Positions 33,755-42,984 of a DNA stretch of 64,000 nucleotides are shown one piece after another. Position 1 is the stretch's first letter. The number at the start of each line of letters is the position of its first letter. Made by a program: the position numbers and the translations under genes. Source of the stretch: Bradyrhizobium stylosanthis. GTDB lineage: Bacteria > Pseudomonadota > Alphaproteobacteria > Rhizobiales > Xanthobacteraceae. Location of the stretch: contig NZ_LVEM01000004.1 in NCBI RefSeq assembly GCF_001641335.1, positions 560,074 through 624,073 on the forward strand, given 5' to 3'. The notes beneath the pieces were generated by a model. The model worked only from the letters and a program-made list of their open reading frames with translations. It was not told the DNA's origin and ran no database searches.

Positions 33755-34591
33755 ATGTACAAAGACATTCTCGTCCACATCCCGACCGAGCGGCCGATGC
33801 GCCCCGTGATCGACGGCGCTATCTCGCTTGCGAAGCACCTCAACGCCCACCTCGATGCGGTCGCGGCCGGCTATGTCGCAAGCAGCGCGGCCTACGTCCT
33901 GGACGGTGGCGCCGCCGTGGCGGCCGTGTTCGAGCTGGAGCGCGAGCGCGCCGTGGAGCGGGCCGAGGCCGCACTCGAAGTGTTCAAGAGCGAAGCCGCG
34001 CACGCCGGCATTTCCTACGCCTGCCATCCGCTCGGTGCGATTCCCGCGGATGCAGCCGGCGCGCTCGGCGAGATCGCGCGGCTGCACGACCTCAGCATCG
34101 TGCTCCAGCCTGACCCGGCGCAAGGCTCGTTCGACAACGACGTGCCCGGCGAGATCCTGTTCCAGGCCGGCGGCCCGGTGCTGTTCCTGCCCTATACCTT
34201 CCGCGGCCCGTTCAAGGCGCGGCGGATCGGTCTTTGCTGGGACGGCAGCCGCCTCGCCGCGCGCGCGGTGCGCGACGCAGCGCCATTCCTGGCACGGGCC
34301 GAAGAGATCGTGATCATCACGATCAACGAGGCCGACGCGGTCCCGGGCGAGGTGTCGGCAAGCCAGCTGGCGAGGCATCTCGGCCGGCGCGGGCTCACGC
34401 CGCGCAGGGTCGGCCTGTCAGCGGCGCGCTCCGAGATTCAGCCGACCATCCTGTCGCTGGCAGCCGACGAAGGCCTCGATCTGCTGGTGATGGGCGGTTA
34501 CGGTCATGCGCGCTGGCAGGAGCGCTTCCTCGGCGGCGTGACCCGCGCCATGCTGGAGGCGATGACAGTGCCGACGCTGATGTCGCATTAG
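33755..34591 (+). CDS. Universal stress protein, tandem Usp domains
   Basis: 278 residues from ATG 33755 with a strong TCGGAGG 8 nt upstream. Two Usp (Rossmann-like) halves: residues 1-150 start MYKDILVHIPTERPM; the second (155-278) ends LLVMGGYGHARWQERFLGGV, which carries the G-x2-G-x9-G nucleotide loop pattern in modified form. Cytoplasmic stress protein. The upstream FixK-type box suggests induction at low oxygen, a known pattern for rhizobial Usp genes. Confidence 0.88.
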   Translation: MYKDILVHIPTERPMRPVIDGAISLAKHLNAHLDAVAAGYVASSAAYVLDGGAAVAAVFELERERAVERAEAALEVFKSEAAHAGISYACHPLGAIPADAAGALGEIARLHDLSIVLQPDPAQGSFDNDVPGEILFQAGGPVLFLPYTFRGPFKARRIGLCWDGSRLAARAVRDAAPFLARAEEIVIITINEADAVPGEVSASQLARHLGRRGLTPRRVGLSAARSEIQPTILSLAADEGLDLLVMGGYGHARWQERFLGGVTRAMLEAMTVPTLMSH

Positions 34592-34610
34592 CGAAGACGG
34601 CCCGGCGCTC

Positions 34611-34823
34611 TCACGCCGCGACGGGCGCCTCCCATGCCGCGGGGGCGATCGCATCATCGCTACGTTGCGCATTGCAAGCGTCGAAATGCGCCTTCAGCGC
34701 GACCTCGGCGAGATGTTCGAAATGTTCGGCCTGGCCGAGGAGTTCCCAGTTCTGAAGCGGCCTGTAGGCCGCCTGCTGGCGACAGAGGGACGCCAGCGCC
34801 CGGTAGCGACGTACGTTCTCCAT
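34611..34823 (-). CDS. Small helical protein (ENVRRYR family)
   Basis: 70 residues from ATG 34823 with GGGAGGG upstream. It contains ENVRRYRALASLCRQQAAYR and NWELLGQAEHFEHLAEVALK. It is clearly homologous to the protein at 48282-48491 (ENVRRYRGIASLYRQTAAFR, WSLLEQARDWEERA). Probable cytoplasmic helical hairpin. A GGAAC box (34962-34958, minus) followed by CGTTT at 15 nt lies upstream. Function unknown. Confidence 0.75.
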   Translation of the reverse strand: MENVRRYRALASLCRQQAAYRPLQNWELLGQAEHFEHLAEVALKAHFDACNAQRSDDAIAPAAWEAPVAA

Positions 34824-34996
34824 GAGACCCTCCCTCGCGTGCACAGGCTTAATGCCTTGATTTTGCGTCAGGCCGATGGCGGTTGTGCAAAACATTTGCT
34901 GCGGGCGCCACGCGGCCAGCATCGGTTAATTCTGGGGAAACGTCGACAGGCAATTTAGTTCCAGATGGCTGCGTGGAACTCCAGCCCCGGAAGGCG

Positions 34997-36874
34997 CTAA
35001 GCGTAGAGCCGGCGTTCCACGGCCACGCCGACCAGATCGAGATAGCGTTCAATCAGCTCGGGCCGGCCGACGAGATAGCCCTGCATCTCCTCGCAAGCCT
35101 CGTGCGCCAGGAAGGCACGCTGCGCCTCCGTCTCCACCCCTTCGGCGACGACAGGGATATTCAGCGCGTGGGCGAGACTCAGCACCGCACGAACGATCTC
35201 GGCCGATTGCGGCTTCGCCTCCAGATTGGAGATGAAGCTGCGGTCGATCTTGATCTTGTCGAACGGAAACGACTGCAGATAGGACAGCGAGGAGTAGCCG
35301 GTGCCGAAATCGTCCATCGCGATGCGGATGCCCAGCGCCTTCAGCCGCCGCAGCAGAGTCAGCGCCCGGGTGAAATCGCCGATCAGCACGCCCTCGGTGA
35401 TCTCCACCTCGAGCCGTGTCGGCGAAAGGCCCGTCTCCAGCAGGATCTGGTGGATCGCGCGTTCGAGATCGCCGGCCTGGAACTGCACCGGCGACAGATT
35501 GACCGCGACCTGCAACGGCCGCGGCCAGGACGCCGCCTCGCGACAGGCTTCGCGCAGCACCCATTCGCCGATCTCGATGATCAGCCCGGTCTCCTCGGCG
35601 AGCGGAATGAACTGGTCCGGCGGCACGAAGCCCCGCGTCGGATGGTTCCAGCGCAACAGCGCCTCGAAGCCGATCACTTCGCCGTCCATCCGCGCCTGCG
35701 GCTGGAAATAGACCAGGAGCTGGTTCTGCTCCAGCGCCTGCCGCAGATCGTGCTGCAACAGCCTGCGGTCGCGCAGCTCCTGGTCCATCTTGGACTCGAA
35801 GAAGCAGACCCTGCCCCTGCCCTCGCGCTTGGCGCGATACAGCGCGGAATCCGCATTGGCGAGCAGCGTCGCAGCATCCACCCCGTCGTCGGGATAGACG
35901 GCGATACCGACGCTGACGCCCACCTGGGAGAGATAGTCGTCGATCTCGAGCTCCTTGCCGATCACTTCGACCAGGCGCTCGGCGAGCGTGAGCACGTCCT
36001 CGCGCCTGGCGTCCTCGGGCATCAGGATCATGAACTCGTCGCCGCCGATGCGGGCGACGAAGGCGTCGTCGGCTTCGGCAGCAATGCGCTCCGCTGCGGC
36101 CCGCATCAGCATGTCGCCGACGGGATGGCCGAAGACGTCGTTGACCTCCTTGAAGCGATCGAGATCGAGGCTGAGCACCGCAAAGCTGGTCGAGCCCTCC
36201 TGCGCCCGCTCCAGCCGCTCGTCCAGCGCCGCGTTGAAGGCGCTGCGGTTCGGCAGGTCGGTCAATGCATCATGGTGAGCCAGATGGCTGATCCGCGCCT
36301 CGTTGGTGATCCGCTCGGTGACATCCTCGATGACGCCGACGAGATATTGCGGCGCGCCGCTGCCGTCGCGAACCAGCAGCTTGCGCGAGTTGACCAGGCG
36401 GTCGTGGCCCTTGACGCCGATCTCGAGCGAATGCCCCTCCAGCACCATGGGGGTGCCGCTGTCGACCACGCGGCGGTCCTGCTCGCTGACGACGCGGGCG
36501 ACCTCCCGCGAAAAGATCTGCTCCGGCGTCTTGCCCAGCATCTCCTCGCGCGGCATGCCGTAATACTCTTCGCCGGCGCGGTTGAGCAGGATATAGCGGG
36601 AGTCCCTCGCGTCCTTGGCGAAGACCGCGATCGGAATGTTCTCGATGATGCTGTCGAGGAATTCGCGCGCCCGGAGCAGATCCTGCTCGGCGCGCTTGTG
36701 CGTCTGCTCGAGTTCCTCGATCATCAGCTTGATCGCGCGGTCGGTGCGGCGGCGATCGCGATCGCTCTCCTCGTAGGCCGCGCTGACGAGCTCGCCGAGC
36801 CTGGTCAGATCGACCTGCCCGGCTTCGTCGGTCGCCTGGCGAATCTGTCTTGCCAGCAGGCGATGCATGCTCAC
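34997..36874 (-). CDS. PAS-GGDEF-EAL c-di-GMP turnover protein
   Basis: 625 residues. GTG 36874 overlaps the FIST gene stop (GTGA) and has GGAGG 8 nt upstream; ATG 36868 is an alternative. A helical N-terminus (1-70) is followed by PAS (about 72-190), GGDEF (about 200-360, intact GGDEF at about 276-280) and EAL (about 378-615, intact FEALLRW and DDFGTGYSS). Both cyclase and phosphodiesterase active-site motifs are conserved, so it may do either, depending on the PAS input. It is coupled to the FIST sensor, which probably modulates it. Confidence 0.92.
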   Translation of the reverse strand: MSMHRLLARQIRQATDEAGQVDLTRLGELVSAAYEESDRDRRRTDRAIKLMIEELEQTHKRAEQDLLRAREFLDSIIENIPIAVFAKDARDSRYILLNRAGEEYYGMPREEMLGKTPEQIFSREVARVVSEQDRRVVDSGTPMVLEGHSLEIGVKGHDRLVNSRKLLVRDGSGAPQYLVGVIEDVTERITNEARISHLAHHDALTDLPNRSAFNAALDERLERAQEGSTSFAVLSLDLDRFKEVNDVFGHPVGDMLMRAAAERIAAEADDAFVARIGGDEFMILMPEDARREDVLTLAERLVEVIGKELEIDDYLSQVGVSVGIAVYPDDGVDAATLLANADSALYRAKREGRGRVCFFESKMDQELRDRRLLQHDLRQALEQNQLLVYFQPQARMDGEVIGFEALLRWNHPTRGFVPPDQFIPLAEETGLIIEIGEWVLREACREAASWPRPLQVAVNLSPVQFQAGDLERAIHQILLETGLSPTRLEVEITEGVLIGDFTRALTLLRRLKALGIRIAMDDFGTGYSSLSYLQSFPFDKIKIDRSFISNLEAKPQSAEIVRAVLSLAHALNIPVVAEGVETEAQRAFLAHEACEEMQGYLVGRPELIERYLDLVGVAVERRLYA

Positions 36875-38022
36875 GCGGCTGCCTCCGCAATCATGGTCAC
36901 CGTCATGGTCTGGTTGTGCAGCTCGCAGCGGCCGGACGCGACCGGCGGAGCAATCTCGCCATAGGAGTAGAAGCCGATGCGGACGACGTCGTCGCCGAGC
37001 TCGGCAGCGACCGCGTCCAGCTCATCCTGCGTGCGTTGCCCCATCACCCTGCGGCGGCCGGTGCAGCTGACCAGGATCGCGAGCTTGTCGCCTTCAACCG
37101 CGTCAGGGAGCGCGGTGCGTGCCTGCCTGCCCGCCTCGCCGGCGCCGGCGGCGAGACTGTCGAAATTCGCGCGCATCAGCTGCGCCGTGCACCCTTGCGG
37201 AATGTCGGCCGCGAAAGTCAGCGTGCGGGCGTTGCGATCCACTGCGAAGACGGAGCGCACGATCTGCCGATCCGGCGCGGCCTCGTCGTGAATGCGCAAG
37301 GGAAAGGCGAGACCCGAGCCCGGCATCGCCGCGGCTTCCTCCTCGCCGAGATAGCGCGTGTAGAGATCGAGCGGCGGCTCGCCGTCCAGCTCGACCACCA
37401 CGGGGCCGTCCGACTTCGTCACCTTGCGGCGAGGGCCGAACACGTCCCAACCGCCGGCACAGCCATGCGCGAAGCGGAAGGACGCGCCATAGAAACCGAT
37501 CGCAGCGATGCGGTTCGGCAATGCCTCGCCATCAGCGCCAACCAATGTCTGCTCGAGCTTGGTGCCGTCGCCCGCCAGCCCGCCTGTCACCAGCACGTCC
37601 GGTCCCAGCACGTCGCTGATCCCGGCGATCAACTCGTTGCCGTTCGCGTTCAATCCATCGGAGAGCACGAACACGCCCGCAAGATCAGGCGCCGCCAACT
37701 GGCGGGCGAAACGCACGCCGCAGGCCCGCGAGGCGGTGCGGGATTCGATCGTCTCGTTCACGACCCGCACTTGCGTGCGCGCGAAATGCAGGGCGACTGC
37801 GACGATCACGTCATCGGCGATGTCGTCGCCATGGATCTGGCCGCCGGTGCTGCAGCCGACGATGTGGCTTTCGGGATGAAGACCGCGCAGCTCGCGATAA
37901 CGCGCGCCGTCCGCCAGCGCCTCCCGGCCGCCGAAATAGAGCACAAGCTGGGCGGGCTCGCGCAGGGCATCCGCTCCGCGCCAGCCATGGGCCGCATTCC
38001 AGTGAAGATATTGAATGTGCAT
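36871..38022 (-). CDS. FIST-domain sensory protein
   Basis: 383 residues from ATG 38022 with GGAGAC upstream; the open frame to 38148 is unsupported. FIST N domain (about 20-220: VGCSTGGQI, GVFVLSDGLNANGNELIAG, VTGGLAGDG) and FIST_C (about 225-365: LPLRIHDEA, LAILVSCTGRRRVMGQR, GFYSYGEIAP) are clear. FIST modules are thought to bind small ligands such as amino acids. The stop overlaps the GTG of the GGDEF-EAL gene, so they form a two-gene sensory unit with a soluble sensor. Confidence 0.9.
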   Translation of the reverse strand: MHIQYLHWNAAHGWRGADALREPAQLVLYFGGREALADGARYRELRGLHPESHIVGCSTGGQIHGDDIADDVIVAVALHFARTQVRVVNETIESRTASRACGVRFARQLAAPDLAGVFVLSDGLNANGNELIAGISDVLGPDVLVTGGLAGDGTKLEQTLVGADGEALPNRIAAIGFYGASFRFAHGCAGGWDVFGPRRKVTKSDGPVVVELDGEPPLDLYTRYLGEEEAAAMPGSGLAFPLRIHDEAAPDRQIVRSVFAVDRNARTLTFAADIPQGCTAQLMRANFDSLAAGAGEAGRQARTALPDAVEGDKLAILVSCTGRRRVMGQRTQDELDAVAAELGDDVVRIGFYSYGEIAPPVASGRCELHNQTMTVTMIAEAAA

Positions 38023-38201
38023 CCCACGCGTCTCCGCGGCACTTGAACCACAGATTGTGACGCAGCGCATTGCGCCGGTGTTAATCGAGGCGCGGCTTCG
38101 CGACCGTTGGTTACCCCGGCATGAAGGTGACGGCGAATTCGCGATCAATTCCCCGTAGCGGCCCGGAGAAATCTCGCGGGCGCGTACCGCGCCTCCGTAA
38201 T

Positions 38202-38939
38202 CTACCGGAGGCGCGCGGTCTCGCCGCCGCGCAGCGCATGCACGGAACTATCCTGCAATTTTGGAACCCGCCCCGCCTCCGCCGCGACGCGGATCGCCGC
38301 GATGTTCCCGGCATAGTCGGCACTGCTCTTGCCGCGGAACACGGCGGAACCCGCCACCAGCGTATCGACACCGGCGGCGGCGACCGCGGCAGCATTGTCG
38401 CGCGTGATACCGCCATCGACCTCGAGCCGGATTGGCCGGTCGCCGATCACGCCGCGAATGCGCCGGATTTTTTCGAGCTGGGATTCGATGAAGGCCTGGC
38501 CGCCGAAGCCCGGATTGACCGTCATCACCAGCACGAGGTCGAGACGATCGAGCACATAGTCGATCGTGCTCTCCGGTGTGGAAGGACACAGGCTGACGCC
38601 GGCCTTCTTGCCGAGCGCACGGATCGCTTGAAGTGACCGATCGAGGTGCGGCCCCGCTTCGGCATGGACCGTGATGACGTCAGCGCCCGCCTTCGCGAAC
38701 GCCTCGAGATAGGGATCGACCGGCGCGATCATGAGATGCACGTCGAAGACCTTCTTCGTCAGCGGCCGGATCGCCTTGATCACGTCGGCGCCAAAGCTGA
38801 TGTTCGGGACGAAATGTCCGTCCATGACGTCGCAATGGATCCAGTCCGCGCCGGCCGCGTCGATCGCCGCGATCTCCTCGCCGAGACGCGCGAAATCCGC
38901 AGCCAGGATCGAGGGGGCGATGAGGATTTCGCGCGTCAT
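38202..38939 (-). CDS. cbbE: Ribulose-phosphate 3-epimerase (last gene of cbb operon)
   Basis: 245 residues. Interconverts ribulose-5-P and xylulose-5-P. Motifs: APSILAADFARLGEE, WIHCDVMDGHFVPNISFG (metal His and Asp), DVHLMI, VLVMTVNPGFGGQAFI and EVDGGI. The ATG overlaps the cbbX stop by 4 nt (ATGA), so translation is coupled. The C-terminal 25 residues extend past the common family end. A GCGCCTCCG/CGGAGGCGC hairpin spans the stop codon (38189-38214). Confidence 0.93.
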   Translation of the reverse strand: MTREILIAPSILAADFARLGEEIAAIDAAGADWIHCDVMDGHFVPNISFGADVIKAIRPLTKKVFDVHLMIAPVDPYLEAFAKAGADVITVHAEAGPHLDRSLQAIRALGKKAGVSLCPSTPESTIDYVLDRLDLVLVMTVNPGFGGQAFIESQLEKIRRIRGVIGDRPIRLEVDGGITRDNAAAVAAAGVDTLVAGSAVFRGKSSADYAGNIAAIRVAAEAGRVPKLQDSSVHALRGGETARLR

Positions 38940-39868
38940 GGCTTTGCGCTCCGTGCGTCGGCACCGCCGCTGAAGACGCGGCTTGCGAGGACATCGGCGG
39001 GGTCGATGGTTTCGAGATCGGCGACATCGAGCATGCGGTCGAGATCTGAGACCAGGCGATCGGCCTGCCGCAGACGGATTCGGTCCACGGCGTTGCGGAT
39101 CGAGCGCGCGTTGGAGAAGAACGGTTGGGTGCGGCGGAGCGCAATATATTTCTCGAACGCCTCGCGCGCGGCCGCCGGGAGGCGATAGCCCCGCTCCTTC
39201 AGCATCAGCTCGGCGATGACGAGCAACTCGGCTTCCGCATAATCGGGAAACTCGATGTGGTGAGCGATGCGCGAACGGAATCCGGGATTGGATGCAAAGA
39301 AGCTCGTCATCCGCTCGCCATAGCCTGCGAGGATCACGACCAGATCCTCGCGCTGGTTTTCCATCACCTGGAGCAGGATCTCGATCGATTCCTGGCCGTA
39401 GTCGCGCTCGTTGTCCGGGCGATGCAGATAATAGGCCTCGTCGATGAACAGCACGCCGCCCATCGCCTTCTTCAGGATCTCCTTCGTCTTCGGCGCGGTG
39501 TGGCCGATATATTGGCCGACGAGATCGTCACGCGTCACCGAGATCACCTGCCCGCGCCGCACGAAGCCGAGCCCGTGCAGGATCTTGGCCATGCGCAGCG
39601 CCACCGTGGTCTTGCCGGTGCCGGGATTTCCGGTGAACGACATGTGCAACGTCGGCGGCGCCGCGGCGAGGCCTGCGCGTTGGCGGATGCGCTCGATCAG
39701 CAGCAGCGAGGCGATCTGGCGCACGCGGTTCTTCACCGGCTTGAGCCCGATCAGCTCCTGGTCGAGCTGTTGCAGCGTCTCGGTTATACCGGCCGCCTCG
39801 GCCTCCTTGCGGAGATCGAACTGGGTCTCGCCTGGTTCGGCCGTGGTTGCGTGGGGGACATCCAGCAT
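38936..39868 (-). CDS. cbbX: RuBisCO activase CbbX (AAA+)
   Basis: 310 residues from ATG 39868 with GAGG upstream; the frame continues upstream into cbbS and must not be used. AAA+ ATPase that remodels inhibited red-type RuBisCO using RuBP as activator. Walker A GNPGTGKTT (80-88), Walker B VLFIDEAYYL (D143, E144), arginine-finger region NPGFRSRIAHHI, sensor II FSNARSIRNAVDR. Its presence is a marker of form IC/ID RuBisCO. Separated from cbbS by a 98-nt gap with a strong stem-loop. Confidence 0.95.
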   Translation of the reverse strand: MLDVPHATTAEPGETQFDLRKEAEAAGITETLQQLDQELIGLKPVKNRVRQIASLLLIERIRQRAGLAAAPPTLHMSFTGNPGTGKTTVALRMAKILHGLGFVRRGQVISVTRDDLVGQYIGHTAPKTKEILKKAMGGVLFIDEAYYLHRPDNERDYGQESIEILLQVMENQREDLVVILAGYGERMTSFFASNPGFRSRIAHHIEFPDYAEAELLVIAELMLKERGYRLPAAAREAFEKYIALRRTQPFFSNARSIRNAVDRIRLRQADRLVSDLDRMLDVADLETIDPADVLASRVFSGGADARSAKP

Positions 39869-39887
39869 GGGTACCTCGAAGAAAAGA

Positions 39888-39913
39888 GCTTCGCCGCGGG
39901 GAAGCGGCGAAGC
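39888..39913 (-). promoter_or_regulatory. Stem-loop between cbbS and cbbX
   Basis: GCTTCGCCGC - 6-nt loop - GCGGCGAAGC (10-bp perfect stem), followed on the transcript by CTCTTTTCTTC. Likely a leaky terminator or processing/stability element that lowers cbbX relative to cbbLS. Confidence 0.6.
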
Positions 39914-39966
39914 AGTGGTCCGCCAAGGAAACGGAGCAGGGAGTGCTCCGCGCGGAGGGAGAACCG

Positions 39967-40374
39967 TTATTGCGTGGCGTGCGCGGCGGGCTTCCGCACC
40001 GTGGTGTAGCGGATCGCGCGGCCGCCCACCTCCTGCCGGACCAGCTCGAATTCCGCTTCCTGCGGCGACCGGTTGACGAGGAAGGAGATCCGCACCGATT
40101 CCCAGCCATGGCTGGAATCGAAGCCGCTGATGCGGATGTAGCGGTCGCCGTACACCCTGCGGCACTCGGCGAGCTCCATCATCACGCCGGCGGCGTCCTG
40201 GAGGTCGAACATCGGCAGCCCCCACATCTCCCAATAAGTGTTGCGGGGATGCGGATCGTCGGTGAACTCGATGTTCACCGCCCAGCCATTGGCGAGGCAG
40301 TATTGCACCTGCTTGGTGATCTGGTCGTCGGTGAGATCAGGCAGGAACGAGAAGCAGCCCTGGGTCAATTTCAT
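39967..40374 (-). CDS. cbbS: RuBisCO small subunit, form IC
   Basis: 135 residues from ATG 40374, 11 nt after cbbL. Signatures: QGCFSFLPDLTDDQI, YCLANGWAVNIEFTDDPHPR, YWEMWGLPMFD and the red-type C-terminal beta-hairpin extension ending VGGRAIRYTTVRKP. Caps the L8 core to form L8S8. Part of the cbb operon. Confidence 0.95.
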   Translation of the reverse strand: MKLTQGCFSFLPDLTDDQITKQVQYCLANGWAVNIEFTDDPHPRNTYWEMWGLPMFDLQDAAGVMMELAECRRVYGDRYIRISGFDSSHGWESVRISFLVNRSPQEAEFELVRQEVGGRAIRYTTVRKPAAHATQ

Positions 40375-40385
40375 CTCAAAACTCC

Positions 40386-41846
40386 TCAGACGGTTTCCAG
40401 CGCCGTCGGCACGAAGTCCGGCGTGTCGGTGGATTGATAGTTGAAGGTGACATCCTTCCAGACATCGAGCGCGGACTTCAGCGGCGTGCAGGTCTGCGCG
40501 GCCTTGGCCAGGATCTCCGGGCCTTCGTGGACGTAGTCGCGGCCCTCGTTGCGAGCGAGGATCATCGCTTCCAGCGCCACGCGGTTGGCAATCGCGCCGG
40601 CCGCGATCCCCATGGGATGACCGATGGTGCCGCCGCCGAACTGCAGCACGACGTCCTCGCCGAGCAGGTCGAGCAGCTGGTGCATCTGGCCGGCATGGAT
40701 GCCTCCCGAGGCGACCGGCATCATCTTGTTCAGGCTCGCCCAGGACTGGTCGAAGAAGATGCCGTGTTCGAGCCTGGTCGGGTTGAACTCCTCGCGGCAG
40801 ACATCGTAGTAGCCGCGCGTGGTGTTGGGGTCGCCTTCGAGCTTGCCGACCACCGTGCCGGCATGGATGTGGTCGACGCCCGCGAGCCGCATCCATTTGG
40901 CGATGACGCGGAACGACACGCCGTGGCTCTTCTGCCGCGTGTAGGTCGAGTGACCGGCGCGATGCAGATGCAGGATCATGTCGTTGCGCCGCGCCCATTT
41001 GGCCATCGACTGGATCGCGGTGTAGCCGATCACGAGATCGATCATGACGATGCATGATCCGAGCTCCTTGGCGAACTCCGCGCGCTCGTACATGTCCTCC
41101 ATCGTCCCCGCGGTGACGTTGAGGTACGTCCCCTTCACCTCGCCAGAGGCGGCCTGCGCGCGGTTCACCGCCTCCATGCAATAGAGGAAGCGGTCGCGCC
41201 AGTGCATGAAGGGCTGCGAGTTGATGTTTTCGTCGTCCTTGGTGAAGTCGAGCCCGCCCTTCAGCGCCTCGTAGACGACGCGGCCGTAGTTGCGGCCGGA
41301 AAGCCCGAGCTTCGGCTTGACGGTCGCACCGAGCAGCGGCCGGCCGAACTTGTCGAGCCGTTCGCGCTCGACCACGATGCCGGTCGCCGGCCCCTGGAAC
41401 GTCTTCACATAGGCGACCGGGAAGCGCATGTCTTCCAGGCGTAGCGCCTTGAGCGGCTTGAAGCCGAACACGTTGCCGATGATCGACGCGGAGAGGTTGG
41501 CGATCGAGCCCGGCTCGAACAGGTCGAGATCGTAGGCGATGTAGGCGAAATACGAGCCCGGCGTGCCCGGCACCGGATCGACGCGATAGCATTTTGCGCG
41601 GTATTTCTCGGCCGCTGTCAGGCGGTCAGTCCACACCACGGTCCAGGTCGCGGTCGAGGATTCGCCCGCAACAGCGGCGGATGCCTCGATCGGATCGACG
41701 CCCTCCTGCGGCGTGACGCGGAACAGCGCGATGACGTCGGTGTCCTTCGGCGTGTAGTCGGGCTCCCAATAGCCCATGCGCTTGTATTCCATCACGCCCG
41801 AGCGATAACGCTCCTTGCCGCGGACAGTGCCGGTATGAACGTTCAT
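40386..41846 (-). CDS. cbbL: RuBisCO large subunit, form IC (red-type)
   Basis: 486 residues, full length. Carboxylates ribulose-1,5-bisphosphate. Active-site residues: K177/K179 (GATVKPKLGLSGRN), carbamylated K203 with D205/E206 (GLDFTKDDENINS), MIDLVIGYTA, HLHRAGHSTYTR, VASGGIHAGQM and FGGGTIGHP. The N-terminus RGKERYRSGVMEYKRMGYWE is typical of form IC. Preceded by cbbA (38-nt gap) and followed by cbbS. Confidence 0.97.
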   Translation of the reverse strand: MNVHTGTVRGKERYRSGVMEYKRMGYWEPDYTPKDTDVIALFRVTPQEGVDPIEASAAVAGESSTATWTVVWTDRLTAAEKYRAKCYRVDPVPGTPGSYFAYIAYDLDLFEPGSIANLSASIIGNVFGFKPLKALRLEDMRFPVAYVKTFQGPATGIVVERERLDKFGRPLLGATVKPKLGLSGRNYGRVVYEALKGGLDFTKDDENINSQPFMHWRDRFLYCMEAVNRAQAASGEVKGTYLNVTAGTMEDMYERAEFAKELGSCIVMIDLVIGYTAIQSMAKWARRNDMILHLHRAGHSTYTRQKSHGVSFRVIAKWMRLAGVDHIHAGTVVGKLEGDPNTTRGYYDVCREEFNPTRLEHGIFFDQSWASLNKMMPVASGGIHAGQMHQLLDLLGEDVVLQFGGGTIGHPMGIAAGAIANRVALEAMILARNEGRDYVHEGPEILAKAAQTCTPLKSALDVWKDVTFNYQSTDTPDFVPTALETV

Positions 41847-41884
41847 GTCTCTCTCCTGTTCTTTTCTCTGCTCTTCCTGATTGA

Positions 41885-42970
41885 CTAGGCCGCCACGGGC
41901 TCGCGGGCGCCGATGCGCGGGTCCAATTCGCCGGCGCGGTACCGCCGCGCCATCTCGCTCATTGGAATGACCTTGATCCTGCTGGCATGACCCGCGGTGC
42001 CGAACTGCTCGAAGCGATCGCGACAGAGCTCACGCATCGCGTCCATCGCGGGCTTGAGGAACTTGCGCGGATCGAACTCGGAGCGCGTCTGCGCGGCGAC
42101 TTTCCGGAACACCGCGGTCATCGCGAGGCGGCAGTCGGTGTCGATATTGACCTTGCGCACCCCGCTCTTGATGCCGCGCACGATCTCCTCGACCGGCACA
42201 CCCCAGGTCTGCGGCATCTCGCCGCCGAACTGGTTGAACATGTCCTGCAGCGGCTGCGGCACCGAGGAGGAACCGTGCATGACCAGATGCGTGTTCGGCA
42301 GCCGGCGATGGATCTCCTCGACCACCCGCATCGCCAGGATGTCGCCATCAGGCTTGCGGCTGAACTTGTAGGCGCCGTGCGAGGTGCCCATCGCGATCGC
42401 CAGCGCATCGACCTTCGTCGCGCGGACGAAATCGACGGCCTGGTCCGGATCGGTCAGCAACTGGTCGTGGCTGACCTTGCCCTCGACGCCGTGACCGTCC
42501 TCCTGCTCGCCGCCGCCATGCTCGAGCGAGCCGAGCACGCCGAGCTCGCCTTCGACGGAGGCACCGGTCCAATGGGCGAGATCGACGACACGGCGGGTGA
42601 TCGCGACGTTGTAGTCGTAATCGGCCGCCGTCTTGGCGTCGGCCTTGAGCGAGCCGTCCATCATCACCGAAGTGAAGCCATGGGCGATGGCGGAGGCGCA
42701 GGTCGCCTCGTCATTGCCGTGGTCCTGGTGCATGCAGAGCGGGATGTCCGGATAGGTCCGCTCCAGCGCGTCGATCATGTGCGAGAGCATGAGATCGCCG
42801 GCATAGCTGCGCGCGCCGCGCGAGGCCTGGATGATGACGGGCGCGTCGACCTCGGCCGCGGCCTGCATGATCGCGATACCCTGCTCCATGTTGTTGATGT
42901 TGAACGCCGGCACGGCATAACCGTGGCTGGCGGCGTGATCGAGCAGTTGGCGAAGGGTGATACGTGCCAC
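41885..42970 (-). CDS. cbbA: Class II fructose/sedoheptulose-bisphosphate aldolase
   Basis: 361 residues. Start is GTG 42970 with AGGAGGAA upstream. Zn-dependent TIM barrel of the Calvin-cycle subtype: PAFNINNMEQ, CMHQDHGNDEAT (metal His, catalytic Asp), FTSVMMDGSL, EGELGVLGS, MGTSHGAYKF and the long MHGSSSVPQP to KVNIDTDCRLA segment. Condenses DHAP with G3P or erythrose-4-P. Cbb operon member, 14 nt after cbbT. Confidence 0.95.
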   Translation of the reverse strand: MARITLRQLLDHAASHGYAVPAFNINNMEQGIAIMQAAAEVDAPVIIQASRGARSYAGDLMLSHMIDALERTYPDIPLCMHQDHGNDEATCASAIAHGFTSVMMDGSLKADAKTAADYDYNVAITRRVVDLAHWTGASVEGELGVLGSLEHGGGEQEDGHGVEGKVSHDQLLTDPDQAVDFVRATKVDALAIAMGTSHGAYKFSRKPDGDILAMRVVEEIHRRLPNTHLVMHGSSSVPQPLQDMFNQFGGEMPQTWGVPVEEIVRGIKSGVRKVNIDTDCRLAMTAVFRKVAAQTRSEFDPRKFLKPAMDAMRELCRDRFEQFGTAGHASRIKVIPMSEMARRYRAGELDPRIGAREPVAA

Positions 42971-42984
42971 GTCAATTCCTCCTG

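Noticed and set aside
38936..40234. 432-residue version of CbbX
   Set aside because: The extra N-terminus reads out of frame through cbbS and has no CbbX homology; ATG 39868 starts the conserved protein.
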